Assembly (NCBI GenBank): GCA_043719155.1
Contig: JAYSUJ010000022.1
Coordinates: forward strand, 1-64,000
DNA: 64,000 nucleotides
DNA from: JBBQKQ01 sp043719155
Lineage (GTDB): Bacteria; Patescibacteriota; Minisyncoccia; Phycocordibacterales; UBA5272
Direction of reading: 5' to 3'
In this document: piece after piece, positions 1-6,883 of the stretch
Layout of the letters: every line of letters begins with the position of its first letter
Numbering within the stretch: the first letter of the stretch is position 1
Made by a program: the position numbers and the translations under genes
The notes under the pieces: model-generated
The model's database searches: none
What the model was told of the DNA's origin: nothing
What the model saw: only the letters and a program-made list of their open reading frames with translations

Positions 1-69
1 CCTGTTAGGGCTTTGATGGCTCTAGGATCGTTAACTAATTTTTCTGTTTTAAACATTACTACAGTCTAA

Positions 70-393
70 CATTTTGTTAAAAAGGAGCAAGCCTATTGGG
101 TTTCTGACGGCTGGTATTCAAGAGTGCAATCGCTAATAACAAAAGAGTCGGATATCTTAATTTTTCTAGATATAACTCTACACAGGAGGCTATGGAACCA
201 TTTAAAAAGAATTTACATAGGCGATAGACATGCAGAATTAACAAAAAAAGACGACTTACTTTTTATATTTGAAATTATTCGTAGACAGTTTAAAGTCATA
301 CCAAAAATGCGGAAATTTGTAACAGAAAATAATAGTAAAGTTAAGGTCTTCAAGAGTTACACCGATTTGGATAAATTCATCTCCACTTTATAG
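70..393 (+). pseudogene. Remnant of a FlaR-like / adenylate-kinase-like nucleotide kinase
   Basis: The frame resembles the middle and C-terminal part of the small P-loop kinases often named DNA topology modulation protein or adenylate-kinase-like. It shows WVSDGWYSR, then ILIFLDITL, then RRLWNHLKR, matching the family order WIIDGNY / IIFLDxP / LWRVLKR. The homologous frame starts right after an in-frame TAA at 67-69. The nearest start codon, a GTG at 124, lies after the WVSDGWY motif and would lose it. No P-loop N-terminus is present in any frame of the 69 bases before it, although the window edge limits this view. An AAGGAG stretch near 82 has no usable start behind it. I infer a 5'-truncated or frameshifted relic rather than a working enzyme. 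It lies beside a partial tRNA copy, which fits a scarred locus. Confidence 0.55.
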
Positions 394-404
394 AAAACTC
401 GCTT

Positions 405-423
405 GTTGCGGGGCTAGGAATCG
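405..423 (-). repeat. Partial copy of the tRNA-Met 3' end
   Basis: These 19 bases are identical to 596-614, which cover the last bases of the tRNA-Met gene (acceptor 3' strand and part of the T arm). After position 423 the two copies diverge. A direct copy of a tRNA 3' end close to the intact tRNA is the usual trace of a site-specific integration event or a local duplication. No integrase gene is visible nearby. Confidence 0.6.
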
Positions 424-439
424 GTCACGGATATTTTTT

Positions 440-502
440 GTTCGCTTCGCTTTCCACAAAAAATTCCGCTACCCCGACTCACTCGTTTCGGTTCGCTTCG
501 CT
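440..502. repeat. GTTCGCTTCGCT direct repeats in an intergenic spacer
   Basis: The 12-base word GTTCGCTTCGCT occurs at 440-451 and again at 491-502. The spacer between 424 and 544 also carries related TTCGCT words, is richer in C and G than its surroundings and has no convincing reading frame. It looks like degenerate spacer repeat material. Confidence 0.4.
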
Positions 503-544
503 CACAACGAAACTTCGCTCCGTCTTTCTCATCACTAGCCCAAA

Positions 545-595
545 ACGAAAATAAAAAGCTAATTTCACTTACGTTCATTAGCTTTTTATTTTCGT
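545..595 (-). terminator. Long perfect hairpin directly after tRNA-Met
   Basis: A 19-bp perfect inverted repeat (545-563 with 577-595) encloses a 13-base loop. It starts 2 bases beyond the 3' end of the tRNA gene on the minus strand. The A/T-rich outer stem supplies a U-rich tail in either direction, so it can act as an intrinsic terminator for the tRNA and possibly for rightward transcripts. Confidence 0.6.
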
Positions 596-596
596 G

Positions 597-667
597 TTGC
601 GGGGCTAGGAATCGAACCTAGGTCTGCAGGTTATGAGCCTGCCGAGATACCACTTCTCCACCCCGCA
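597..667 (-). tRNA. tRNA-Met (CAU), initiator-like
   Basis: The minus strand folds as a 71-nt cloverleaf. The 7-bp acceptor is TGCGGGG/CCCCGCA, the D stem GAGA/TCTC, the anticodon stem GCAGG/CCTGC with loop CTCATAA (anticodon CAT), and the T arm CTAGG-TTCGATT-CCTAG with A73. The A11:U24 pair is a known mark of bacterial initiator tRNAs. Position 1:72 is U:A, a weak pair, where many bacteria have the C:A mismatch. The anticodon stem has G30:C40 and G31:C39 but A29:U41 in place of the usual third G:C pair. CCA is not encoded. A TATAGT box at 700-695 is a plausible promoter element. I call it an initiator with moderate confidence; the tRNA identity itself is clear. Confidence 0.88.
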
Positions 668-782
668 ATGTTTTTCGATTGCGATCGCATTTGTACTATA
701 ACATATTTTCGAATAAACTAAAAGTTTTGCTGCCAAAAATTAACCTTGATGTTTTCATTTTATTTCTGGCAAATACTTTAAA

Positions 783-1040
783 CTAAAGATGAAGATAATA
801 GTCAATTTTCCTTACTCCATAGTATGCCCCAAAACCACCTAAAACCATGGCGACTACATTTATCTCTCCATTTGGAACAGGCCAAATCAAAAAATGCACT
901 ACAAAACAAGAAAGATAACCTACAAACATTCCCACTAAGATGTATAAACTTAAGCCTTTTTGTTTATTTACATCAAAAATATGCCCTATTAGCCCAACAA
1001 ATATACCCACTACTAACCACAAAATGTAATTTATCAGCAT
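783..1040 (-). CDS. Small GlsB/YeaQ/YmgE-like membrane protein
   Basis: The 85-residue product is almost entirely three hydrophobic helices (about residues 4-21, 29-50 and 60-78) with glycine-rich packing such as GIFVGLIGH and VLGGFGAYYG. The size and glycine pattern resemble the GlsB/YeaQ/YmgE (transglycosylase-associated) stress membrane proteins. The match is by pattern only, so the family call is tentative. It ends in a small, basic, Tyr-rich tail. It stands alone, divergent from ftsZ, with about 100 bases between the two starts. Confidence 0.6.
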   Translation of the reverse strand: MLINYILWLVVGIFVGLIGHIFDVNKQKGLSLYILVGMFVGYLSCFVVHFLIWPVPNGEINVVAMVLGGFGAYYGVRKIDYYLHL

Positions 1041-1138
1041 GAATTTTTACTTTGTAAATATCATAACACAGTTTTTATAATGTGCTATAATTATTTCATT
1101 AGAAACGAGTATATTTTAAAATAAACAAAGAGTAATGT

Positions 1139-2560
1139 ATGCCAAAAATTAATCCGAGTATAGAAACGTACGCTAGAATAAAAGTAATAGGAGTTGGTGG
1201 GTCTGGAAAAAGCGCCCTAAACCATATGATTGAAAATGGTACTAGTGGAATTGATTTTATTGCTGTTAATGCCGATGTGCAAGACTTACATCACTCGCTT
1301 GCTGAAAAGAAAATACATATTGGGAAAAATTTCACTAAAGGCTTAGGGGCTGGCATGGATCCAGAAAAGGGTCATCGTGCAGCCGAAGAAACCAAGGAAG
1401 AGCTGCACGAAGCTATTTCCGGAGCTGACATGATGTTCATCGCTTGTGGCATGGGTGGTGGTACTGGCACAGGAGCCTCACCAGTTATTGCTAAAATAGC
1501 TAGAGAAGAAGGTATACTTACAATTGGTGTTGTAACAAAACCTTTCTTTTTTGAAGGGCGAGAGAGAATGCGTATAGCTGAAGAAGGGTTAGCTGAACTA
1601 GAGAAGGAAGTGGATGCCATGATTGTCATTCCTAACGACAGAATACTCGCAAGTGTAGATCAAAAAACTTCTGTACGCGATGCTTTTGCGCTTTGTAATG
1701 AAGTTTTGAGACAGGCGGTTGAGGGTATTTCAGATTTAATAACCACACCTGGTACTTTTGGAAACATAGATTTTGCTGACATTAAAACAATATTAGCCAA
1801 CTCAGGTACAGCTCTAATGGGCGTAGGCATTGCTTCAGGTGAAAGGCGAGCCGTCGAAGCTGCAACAAAAGCTATCAACTCTCCCCTCTTAGACATATCT
1901 ATTGACGGGGCTAAAGGAATTTTATTTTCTATTTCTGGTTCAGAAGACTTGTCAATGTGGGAAATGCAAGAAGCAGCTAAGGTAATTATAGAAAGTGTTG
2001 ATAAAGATGCAAAAATTATTTCTGGTACGACTATCGATAACAATTTAAAGCCAGGAGAAATAAAAGTAACAGTTATAGCAACAGGCTTTCCAAACCCTCA
2101 TCGTTACTCTAACAACTACTCTAAAAATGAAAGCTATGGTGTCATAAAAAATATTGAACACACAAATACTGTAGCGCGACCTCAAGTTTCTTCCAACAGT
2201 CAAAATAATGCAAATGCAAACGGAAGTAATATTCGCAGTTTCTTTAATGCCTCAAAAGCCAATGAAAATTACACTATTCCAAAGAAACCAGAACCCGAGA
2301 TAAGCCATGAACCTAAACATGAGGTAAAGCATGCTGTAGAAGCTAAAACAGAAGAAAAGATTGAGACGCAAGACGAAGAGTATATCGACCAACCTATTTT
2401 AAAAAAGACAGCCAAGCTTTTTGGTGAAAGACCAAATGGTCAAATACCTCAACAAAATAACTTCAAAAAAGAAGTTAAAGAGGCAGAGGTTGTGGCAACA
2501 ATCGACGACTCCGACGACTGGTCTTCTTCTATACCCTCCATCTTGAGACGAAATAGATAA
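1139..2560 (+). CDS. ftsZ: Cell division GTPase FtsZ
   Basis: FtsZ polymerises into the cytokinetic ring. The tubulin signature GGGTGTG is at about residue 104, preceded by the T3 region, and the catalytic T7 loop appears as NIDFADIK near 213. The glycine-rich N-terminal nucleotide loop reads GVGGSGKSAL, where the usual form is GVGGGGxNA; the Lys-Ser pair is unusual. After the globular part (about 1-325) comes a long charged, low-complexity linker. The last residues, with SIPSILRRNR, form the conserved C-terminal peptide that binds FtsA or other partners. At 473 residues it is longer than many FtsZ proteins, mostly because of the linker. A TATAAT box at 1086-1091 lies about 45 bases upstream. 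The start has no clear SD. Confidence 0.97.
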   Translation: MPKINPSIETYARIKVIGVGGSGKSALNHMIENGTSGIDFIAVNADVQDLHHSLAEKKIHIGKNFTKGLGAGMDPEKGHRAAEETKEELHEAISGADMMFIACGMGGGTGTGASPVIAKIAREEGILTIGVVTKPFFFEGRERMRIAEEGLAELEKEVDAMIVIPNDRILASVDQKTSVRDAFALCNEVLRQAVEGISDLITTPGTFGNIDFADIKTILANSGTALMGVGIASGERRAVEAATKAINSPLLDISIDGAKGILFSISGSEDLSMWEMQEAAKVIIESVDKDAKIISGTTIDNNLKPGEIKVTVIATGFPNPHRYSNNYSKNESYGVIKNIEHTNTVARPQVSSNSQNNANANGSNIRSFFNASKANENYTIPKKPEPEISHEPKHEVKHAVEAKTEEKIETQDEEYIDQPILKKTAKLFGERPNGQIPQQNNFKKEVKEAEVVATIDDSDDWSSSIPSILRRNR

Positions 2561-2575
2561 AACCACATCATTTTT

Positions 2576-2610
2576 TAAAAAAAGCAAGCTAGAAGTGGTT
2601 TGCTTTTTTT
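2576..2610 (+). terminator. ftsZ intrinsic terminator
   Basis: A-rich sequence ending in AAAAAAGCAA pairs across an 11-base loop with TTTGCTTTTTT, ending in a T run. It follows the ftsZ stop by about 15 bases and ends just before the SD of the next gene. Confidence 0.6.
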
Positions 2611-2626
2611 GCTAGACTCTGAGGAT

Positions 2627-3562
2627 ATGAAAGAAAATAAAGTTTATGAGTTGGTGATAGTTGGCGGCGGCCCCGCAGGGGCCGCCGCCGCAGTCTATGC
2701 TGGACGAAAGAAAATAGATACATTAGTTATCAAGAAAGAATGGGGTGGCCAAAGTGTTGTTTCCCTAGACATCCACAACTGGGTTGGTACTAAAAGTATT
2801 TCCGGTGACAAGCTTGCTCTAGATTTAAAAGAGCATGTGGAAAATTACGTATCAGATATTTTAAATGTTGAAAATGAAGAAGTGACACAACTAGAAAAAA
2901 AGGAAAATATATTTCAACTTAAGACTAAATCCGGTAAGTTTTTTAGTTCTAAGACAGTTTTAATAACTACCGGGTCCAACCGAAAGCAGTTAGAAGTTCC
3001 AGGTGCAGCAGAGTTAGAGCATAAAGGTGTAACCTATTGTGCGAGTTGTGACGGACTGTTTTTTGCCAATATGGACGTGGTAGTCGTTGGTGCGGGGAAC
3101 TCAGCTTTTGAGTCGGCCCTGCAGCTTTTAGCATATTGTAAAAGTGTTACCATTTTAATTCGTACCGAAAATATTCGTGCAGACCCAGTAACAGTTGAAT
3201 ATGTAAAAAATAACCCTAAGACTAAAATACTTTTAAATACAGAAAGTGTACAAGTCATGGGAGACAAAAAAGTAGAAGGTCTTAAAGTTAGGAACAACTT
3301 TACAAATGCAGAGGAAATTTTAAAAGTTTCAGGTGTTTTTGTGGAAATAGGTCAGATACCAAACACAGCTTTGGCAAAAGGTGTTGTAAATATTGATAAA
3401 ATTGGAAAAATAGAAATAGACCCTTGGACTCAAAAAACCTCAACAGAAGGTATTTGGGCAGCTGGTGACTGTACAAATATTAAATATCATCAAAATAATA
3501 TTGCAGCCGGTGATGGTGTTAAGGCACTAGAGGATATTTACACTTACATAAAAACACATTAA
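2627..3562 (+). CDS. trxB: Thioredoxin-reductase-like flavoprotein
   Basis: The 311-residue product has the low-molecular-weight thioredoxin reductase layout. The FAD-binding loop GGGPAG is near residue 13, the redox pair CASC in the context TYCASCDG near 135-141, a second Rossmann loop GAGNSA near 155, and a C-terminal GIWAAGDCT FAD motif. I chose the ATG at 2627 because a GAGG SD lies just before it; the frame is open further upstream only through a TTG at 2600. The NADPH-selecting HRRxxxR motif of classical TrxR is not present (ILIRTENIRAD instead), so the electron donor may not be NADPH. No thioredoxin gene is seen in the window. Confidence 0.88.
   Translation: MKENKVYELVIVGGGPAGAAAAVYAGRKKIDTLVIKKEWGGQSVVSLDIHNWVGTKSISGDKLALDLKEHVENYVSDILNVENEEVTQLEKKENIFQLKTKSGKFFSSKTVLITTGSNRKQLEVPGAAELEHKGVTYCASCDGLFFANMDVVVVGAGNSAFESALQLLAYCKSVTILIRTENIRADPVTVEYVKNNPKTKILLNTESVQVMGDKKVEGLKVRNNFTNAEEILKVSGVFVEIGQIPNTALAKGVVNIDKIGKIEIDPWTQKTSTEGIWAAGDCTNIKYHQNNIAAGDGVKALEDIYTYIKTH
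2663..2689. repeat. Perfect G+C-rich palindrome inside the trxB 5' coding region
   Basis: GGCGGCGGCCCC at 2663-2674 and GGGGCCGCCGCC at 2678-2689 form a perfect 12-bp stem with a 3-base GCA loop, about 36 bases after the start codon. It encodes the FAD-binding glycine/alanine loop. Its composition is far from that of the surrounding AT-rich gene. Confidence 0.9.
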
Positions 3563-3572
3563 ACTATTTAGT

Positions 3573-3839
3573 ATGGTAAAAATAAAAGTTGACTGGGTAA
3601 GTCGGACTAAAAAAAAAGGAACAGAAGTAACCGAGGGTAAAGACCCAGATAGGTTGTACAAAGTTAGAAAACCAAATACCGCATACAGTATTTCCCAATC
3701 TGGAAAAGAAATAGGTAGTAAAAAAACAGATATACCAGAGCTCGACATTAAAAGACTAGCCAAAAGATCCATGTTGAGACATAAAATTGAAAGAGAAAAA
3801 AGGAAAGAAGCGAGAAATAAGGCTAAATTGAAGAGTTAA
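3573..3839 (+). CDS. Small basic protein of unknown function
   Basis: I do not recognise this 88-residue protein. It is very rich in Lys and Arg, has no membrane segment and ends in a strongly basic helix (from about residue 60: KRLAKRSMLRHKIEREKRKE). That could bind nucleic acid or the ribosome, but this is inference from composition only. It begins 10 bases after trxB and is followed after 18 bases by another basic protein in the same direction, so the three probably share a transcript. Confidence 0.65.
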   Translation: MVKIKVDWVSRTKKKGTEVTEGKDPDRLYKVRKPNTAYSISQSGKEIGSKKTDIPELDIKRLAKRSMLRHKIEREKRKEARNKAKLKS

Positions 3840-3857
3840 GAGAAAGATATTTTAATT

Positions 3858-4442
3858 ATGGCAAAAAAGAGACCTAGTGAAACTGGCCTTGGTGGAGAAA
3901 ATGAACCATCCGTTGTGAGAGATGCTGAAAAAAGGAGGAGAGAAAGTGCTGCCACAAAAGCCTTTAAGTTATACAAGAAAACCAAAAGTAATGAATACAA
4001 GGACAAGCTAAGACAATATAGACTAGACTGCGAAAAAAATGTTTACAGTTTAGACTCTATAAAACTTAAGATTAGATTACTTAAAAATAAAATTGCAGAA
4101 CCAGATGTCGCTGCGAGTATTATCTCTCTATATAGACAAGGTCTACCACCTTCTGAGATTCAGAATAGGCTCAATATCACAAAAGGCGCAATGTACGGTC
4201 ATTGCGATAGGATTAAGTCAGTACCCCAACTATGTTATTTGCTTCCACCAAGTAATGTGAGTGGTTTAAGGACTGCAGGTCCAATAAGAGTTGGAGCAGA
4301 TAGCCCAAAGTCAAAGGCTTTTACAAAGTTTGTACCGGACCCAAACATGACACCTCAAGAAATAAAAGAAGCTTTGGATAAGCATTATACCCTTAGAAGG
4401 ATTGAATTAGAGAAAAGCAGGAGAAATAAAAGAAGGAGCTAA
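3858..4442 (+). CDS. Basic protein with helix-turn-helix-like segment
   Basis: The 194-residue product has a charged, helical N-terminal half followed by a segment around residues 90-120 (SIISLYRQGLPPSEIQNRLN, then ITKGAMYGHCDRI). The spacing looks like a helix-turn-helix with the turn at LPPSEI. The C-terminus is again Lys/Arg-rich. DNA binding is therefore possible, but the family is not recognised. Its last bases overlap the 3' end of the convergent dnaX gene by 4 nt. Confidence 0.65.
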   Translation: MAKKRPSETGLGGENEPSVVRDAEKRRRESAATKAFKLYKKTKSNEYKDKLRQYRLDCEKNVYSLDSIKLKIRLLKNKIAEPDVAASIISLYRQGLPPSEIQNRLNITKGAMYGHCDRIKSVPQLCYLLPPSNVSGLRTAGPIRVGADSPKSKAFTKFVPDPNMTPQEIKEALDKHYTLRRIELEKSRRNKRRS

Positions 4443-5455
4443 AACAAAAATAGTTCGTAAACCAAGAAAGGTAATGAAGATTTTTTTGCTGTATTTTCAG
4501 CTTCAATAATTCTGCTCATCATAGTTGAATTAAGTTTGGGCGCTTTATTTTCTAAAAATTCTTTTGTAAACTCCAATATACGTTGTCCATACTCTTCCGA
4601 TATTTTTTTTTCACCTAACAATTTATGTCGTGAAAGTAAAACTAGACGAGAAAAAAAAGTAACCTGCTTAGAAAAAATATTAACATCCACACTTCTTTCT
4701 TCCAATTGTTTCAAAATACTTAGTCCCGACTCGGGTAAAGATATGCCGTCCAAACTTTTTAAGAAGTTAAAAATTGCTGTGGTTTCAGGTACGCCTAGAA
4801 TTTTTGAAACAAAGACCTCTGTATATTCCACCTCCGAAAATGCTAGTATTTTTTGTAAACTTGAAAGCGAGTCTCTGTAGGATCCGTCTCCAGAAAGTGC
4901 TAAAAGTTGTAAAGCCGACTTTTCTATTTTCACCCTCTCTTTCTCACAAACATTACTTAAAAAACTGGTTAAAATTTCTTGATTTGGACTTTTCAAACCA
5001 AACTTTGTACACCTAGACAAAACCGTGTCCAACATTTTTTCCGGCTCAGTTGTACACATTACAAATATGACATGTGCAGGTGGCTCCTCCAGAGTCTTTA
5101 AAAATGCATTCCAAGCTTGTGGAGTTAGCATATGAGCTTCATCTAAAATATACATTTTGTATTTTGAGTGATACGGAAGTGTATTTGCAGAGCTGTTTAA
5201 ATCTCGCATGTTGTCTATACCGTTGTTACTTGCTGCGTCCAACTCTAAAACATCCTCTTTGTGTATGCCTAACTCTTTTGCAAAAGCCCGAGCAGCAGTA
5301 GTTTTTCCTGTACCCCTTCCGCCAGAAAACAAATAAGCGTGAGAAATATTGTTATTCGCTATTGAGTTTTTAAGTACTTTAACCAATTCTTCTTGCCCTA
5401 TTATCTCGTCAAGTGTCTGTGGTCTGTATTTCAAATAAAGTGTTTTCTGGTTCAT
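4439..5455 (-). CDS. dnaX: DNA polymerase III clamp-loader subunit gamma/tau (short form)
   Basis: This ATPase subunit loads the sliding clamp. The 338-residue product starts YLKYRPQTLDEIIGQ and has Walker A GGRGTGKTT, the DAASNNGID segment, Walker B DEAH and sensor-1 SRC. I place the start at the ATG at 5455, which gives the canonical MNQKTLYLKYRP beginning; the longer frame runs into the divergent gene. The zinc-binding module that normally lies between Walker A and DAASNNG is missing: only about 20 residues with no Cys pair separate them. There is also no tau-type C-terminal extension. The protein is thus a minimal, RFC-like gamma. Its promoter overlaps that of the next gene. Confidence 0.93.
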   Translation of the reverse strand: MNQKTLYLKYRPQTLDEIIGQEELVKVLKNSIANNNISHAYLFSGGRGTGKTTAARAFAKELGIHKEDVLELDAASNNGIDNMRDLNSSANTLPYHSKYKMYILDEAHMLTPQAWNAFLKTLEEPPAHVIFVMCTTEPEKMLDTVLSRCTKFGLKSPNQEILTSFLSNVCEKERVKIEKSALQLLALSGDGSYRDSLSSLQKILAFSEVEYTEVFVSKILGVPETTAIFNFLKSLDGISLPESGLSILKQLEERSVDVNIFSKQVTFFSRLVLLSRHKLLGEKKISEEYGQRILEFTKEFLENKAPKLNSTMMSRIIEAENTAKKSSLPFLVYELFLF

Positions 5456-5467
5456 GTTATCTATTTC

Positions 5468-5483
5468 TGATATAATTATATCA
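5468..5483. promoter_or_regulatory. Palindromic bidirectional -10 element
   Basis: TGATATAATTATATCA is a perfect 16-bp palindrome. It gives TATAAT on the plus strand (5471-5476), 6 nt before the ATG at 5483, and TATAAT on the minus strand (5480-5475), 19 nt before the dnaX ATG. Neither side has a strong -35. The plus transcript would start at or next to its ATG, so it would be leaderless. Confidence 0.6.
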
Positions 5484-5809
5484 TGAATATACAATCGGTA
5501 ATTGTAGCTTTGTTTCTTTCTTTTCTTACGGTGTACGCTGACTACTTGCTCAAGCTTTCATCTGTTAAAAATGTTCTAAATTATCAATTCTACCTTGCAG
5601 CTTCAATATATGCTACAACAGCACTTGGCTGGTTCTTTGTTATGAAAACAATGAAATTGTCTACAGCAGGTACAATTTACGGTGTCTCTTGTATGATTTT
5701 ACTTGTATTGCTTTCTGTTTTTCATTTTAAAGAAGAGTTAAACTACTTTGAGATGGTTGGAATAGTATTTGGCATAATTTCTATTGTCATTTTAGCGAAA
5801 TTTGCCTGA
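5483..5809 (+). CDS. SMR/EamA-like small membrane transporter
   Basis: The 108-residue product has four hydrophobic helices (about 3-20, 32-52, 58-80 and 86-106) and the length typical of small multidrug-resistance transporters. The last helix pair, with VGIVFGIISIVILAKF, matches the Gly-rich dimerisation helix of that family. The membrane-embedded Glu of EmrE helix 1 is not obvious; an Asp occurs at about residue 20 (YADYLLKLS). The substrate cannot be told. It is divergent from dnaX and its 3' end overlaps the convergent dus gene by 18 nt. Confidence 0.7.
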   Translation: MNIQSVIVALFLSFLTVYADYLLKLSSVKNVLNYQFYLAASIYATTALGWFFVMKTMKLSTAGTIYGVSCMILLVLLSVFHFKEELNYFEMVGIVFGIISIVILAKFA

Positions 5810-6883
5810 AAGTTTTGTAAACATTTTTTGAATTTTAAACCAAAACAGCCATTTTCGGATAAGCTTTTCAAGCTCAGCTGAGTTTTTTGTATCCATCAGT
5901 TTCATTCGCAGTTCTTTTGCTCCATCAAAACCATTTACATAGGCCTTAAAATGTTTTTTCATTATTGGGTAATTTTTAAATGGCAATTCTTCTTCAAATC
6001 TTTTAGCATGCTCAACCAAAGTTAAAAGTATTTCACTCAAACTCAGGTTTTCCTTTTTAATTGTTGTGTGGAAAAGCCAAGGGTTTCCAAAAATTCCGCG
6101 TCCTATCATCACCCCATCACAGCCAGAATCATGCCATTTTTTTTCAGCATCCTCTACATCTTTTACGTCCCCGTTTAAAATTATAATTGGTCCTCCATTT
6201 TCTGGTGTTCCAAAATTCTCTCTTATCCAAATTACAATTTCTGGCGCCAGTTCCCAGTGTGCTGGTACCAAGCTCATTTCTTTTTTTGTTCTTAGGTGTA
6301 TAGTAATGACTTGTGGCTTAACTTTTAGTATTTGACCCAACCAAGTTTTCCACTCTATTTGGTTATAACCGATTCTGGTCTTTATTGTTAGTGGGATATT
6401 TGAATTATTTTCTTTTAAAGTATTTTTTATTGCAAAAGCTATATCTTTAGCCAGTTCTGGAACTTTTATCATGTAGGCACCGCTACCTTGACCATTTACA
6501 TTATTGTCAGGACAGCCCATGTTGACATCAATTCCGTCAAACTGCATATCTATTAAAAGTTTGGTTACATTGTCAAAACCTAGTACTTTATCTCCAAAGA
6601 TCTGAGCCACAATTGGTCTTTCATTTGTAGAGTTAAATCTTAAATCTTTTACAAGTTCTAACCTACCTCTGTGGTCATTTAAGCCATTTACCGAAACGAA
6701 CTCAGTCCAAAAAACGTCCAAATTTGAAGTTTGCTCACCTTTTTCGTCATATCCAAAACCACTCTTTTCGGCAATTAAATTACGAAAAACATAGTCAGTA
6801 ACATCGGCCATTGGAGCCAAAACTATGATAGGTCTTTTACCTTTTGTCTTTAGATATAAATCTGTCCAGAAATTTTTTTGCAT
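5792..6883 (-). CDS. dus: tRNA-dihydrouridine synthase
   Basis: This FMN enzyme reduces uridines in tRNA D-loops. The TIM-barrel hallmarks are LAPMADVTD near residue 21, the active-site segment NMGCPDNNV with its Cys near 124, and the FMN-phosphate motif GVMIGRGIFGNPW near 258. The usual Lys/Arg after GCP is replaced by Asn. At 363 residues it is slightly longer than average, with a C-terminal helical domain. Its ATG overlaps the stop of the upstream ftsQ-like gene by one base (TAATG), so the two are translationally coupled. Confidence 0.93.
   Translation of the reverse strand: MQKNFWTDLYLKTKGKRPIIVLAPMADVTDYVFRNLIAEKSGFGYDEKGEQTSNLDVFWTEFVSVNGLNDHRGRLELVKDLRFNSTNERPIVAQIFGDKVLGFDNVTKLLIDMQFDGIDVNMGCPDNNVNGQGSGAYMIKVPELAKDIAFAIKNTLKENNSNIPLTIKTRIGYNQIEWKTWLGQILKVKPQVITIHLRTKKEMSLVPAHWELAPEIVIWIRENFGTPENGGPIIILNGDVKDVEDAEKKWHDSGCDGVMIGRGIFGNPWLFHTTIKKENLSLSEILLTLVEHAKRFEEELPFKNYPIMKKHFKAYVNGFDGAKELRMKLMDTKNSAELEKLIRKWLFWFKIQKMFTKLSGKFR

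Noticed and set aside
1..69. Short open frame at the left edge ending at 67-69
   Set aside because: Only 22 codons are visible and they match nothing I recognise; it may be the end of a gene outside the window, but cannot be supported.
681..688. GCGATCGC octamer upstream of tRNA-Met
   Set aside because: It is identical to the HIP1 octamer of cyanobacteria, but I noticed only this occurrence in the window, so it is best treated as chance.
1372..2043. Minus-strand frames inside ftsZ
   Set aside because: They are Ser/Ile/Ala-rich mirror frames of a clearly coding gene without start signals of their own. The same applies to the antisense frames in dnaK, atpD, atpA, rpoB, rpoC and leuS.
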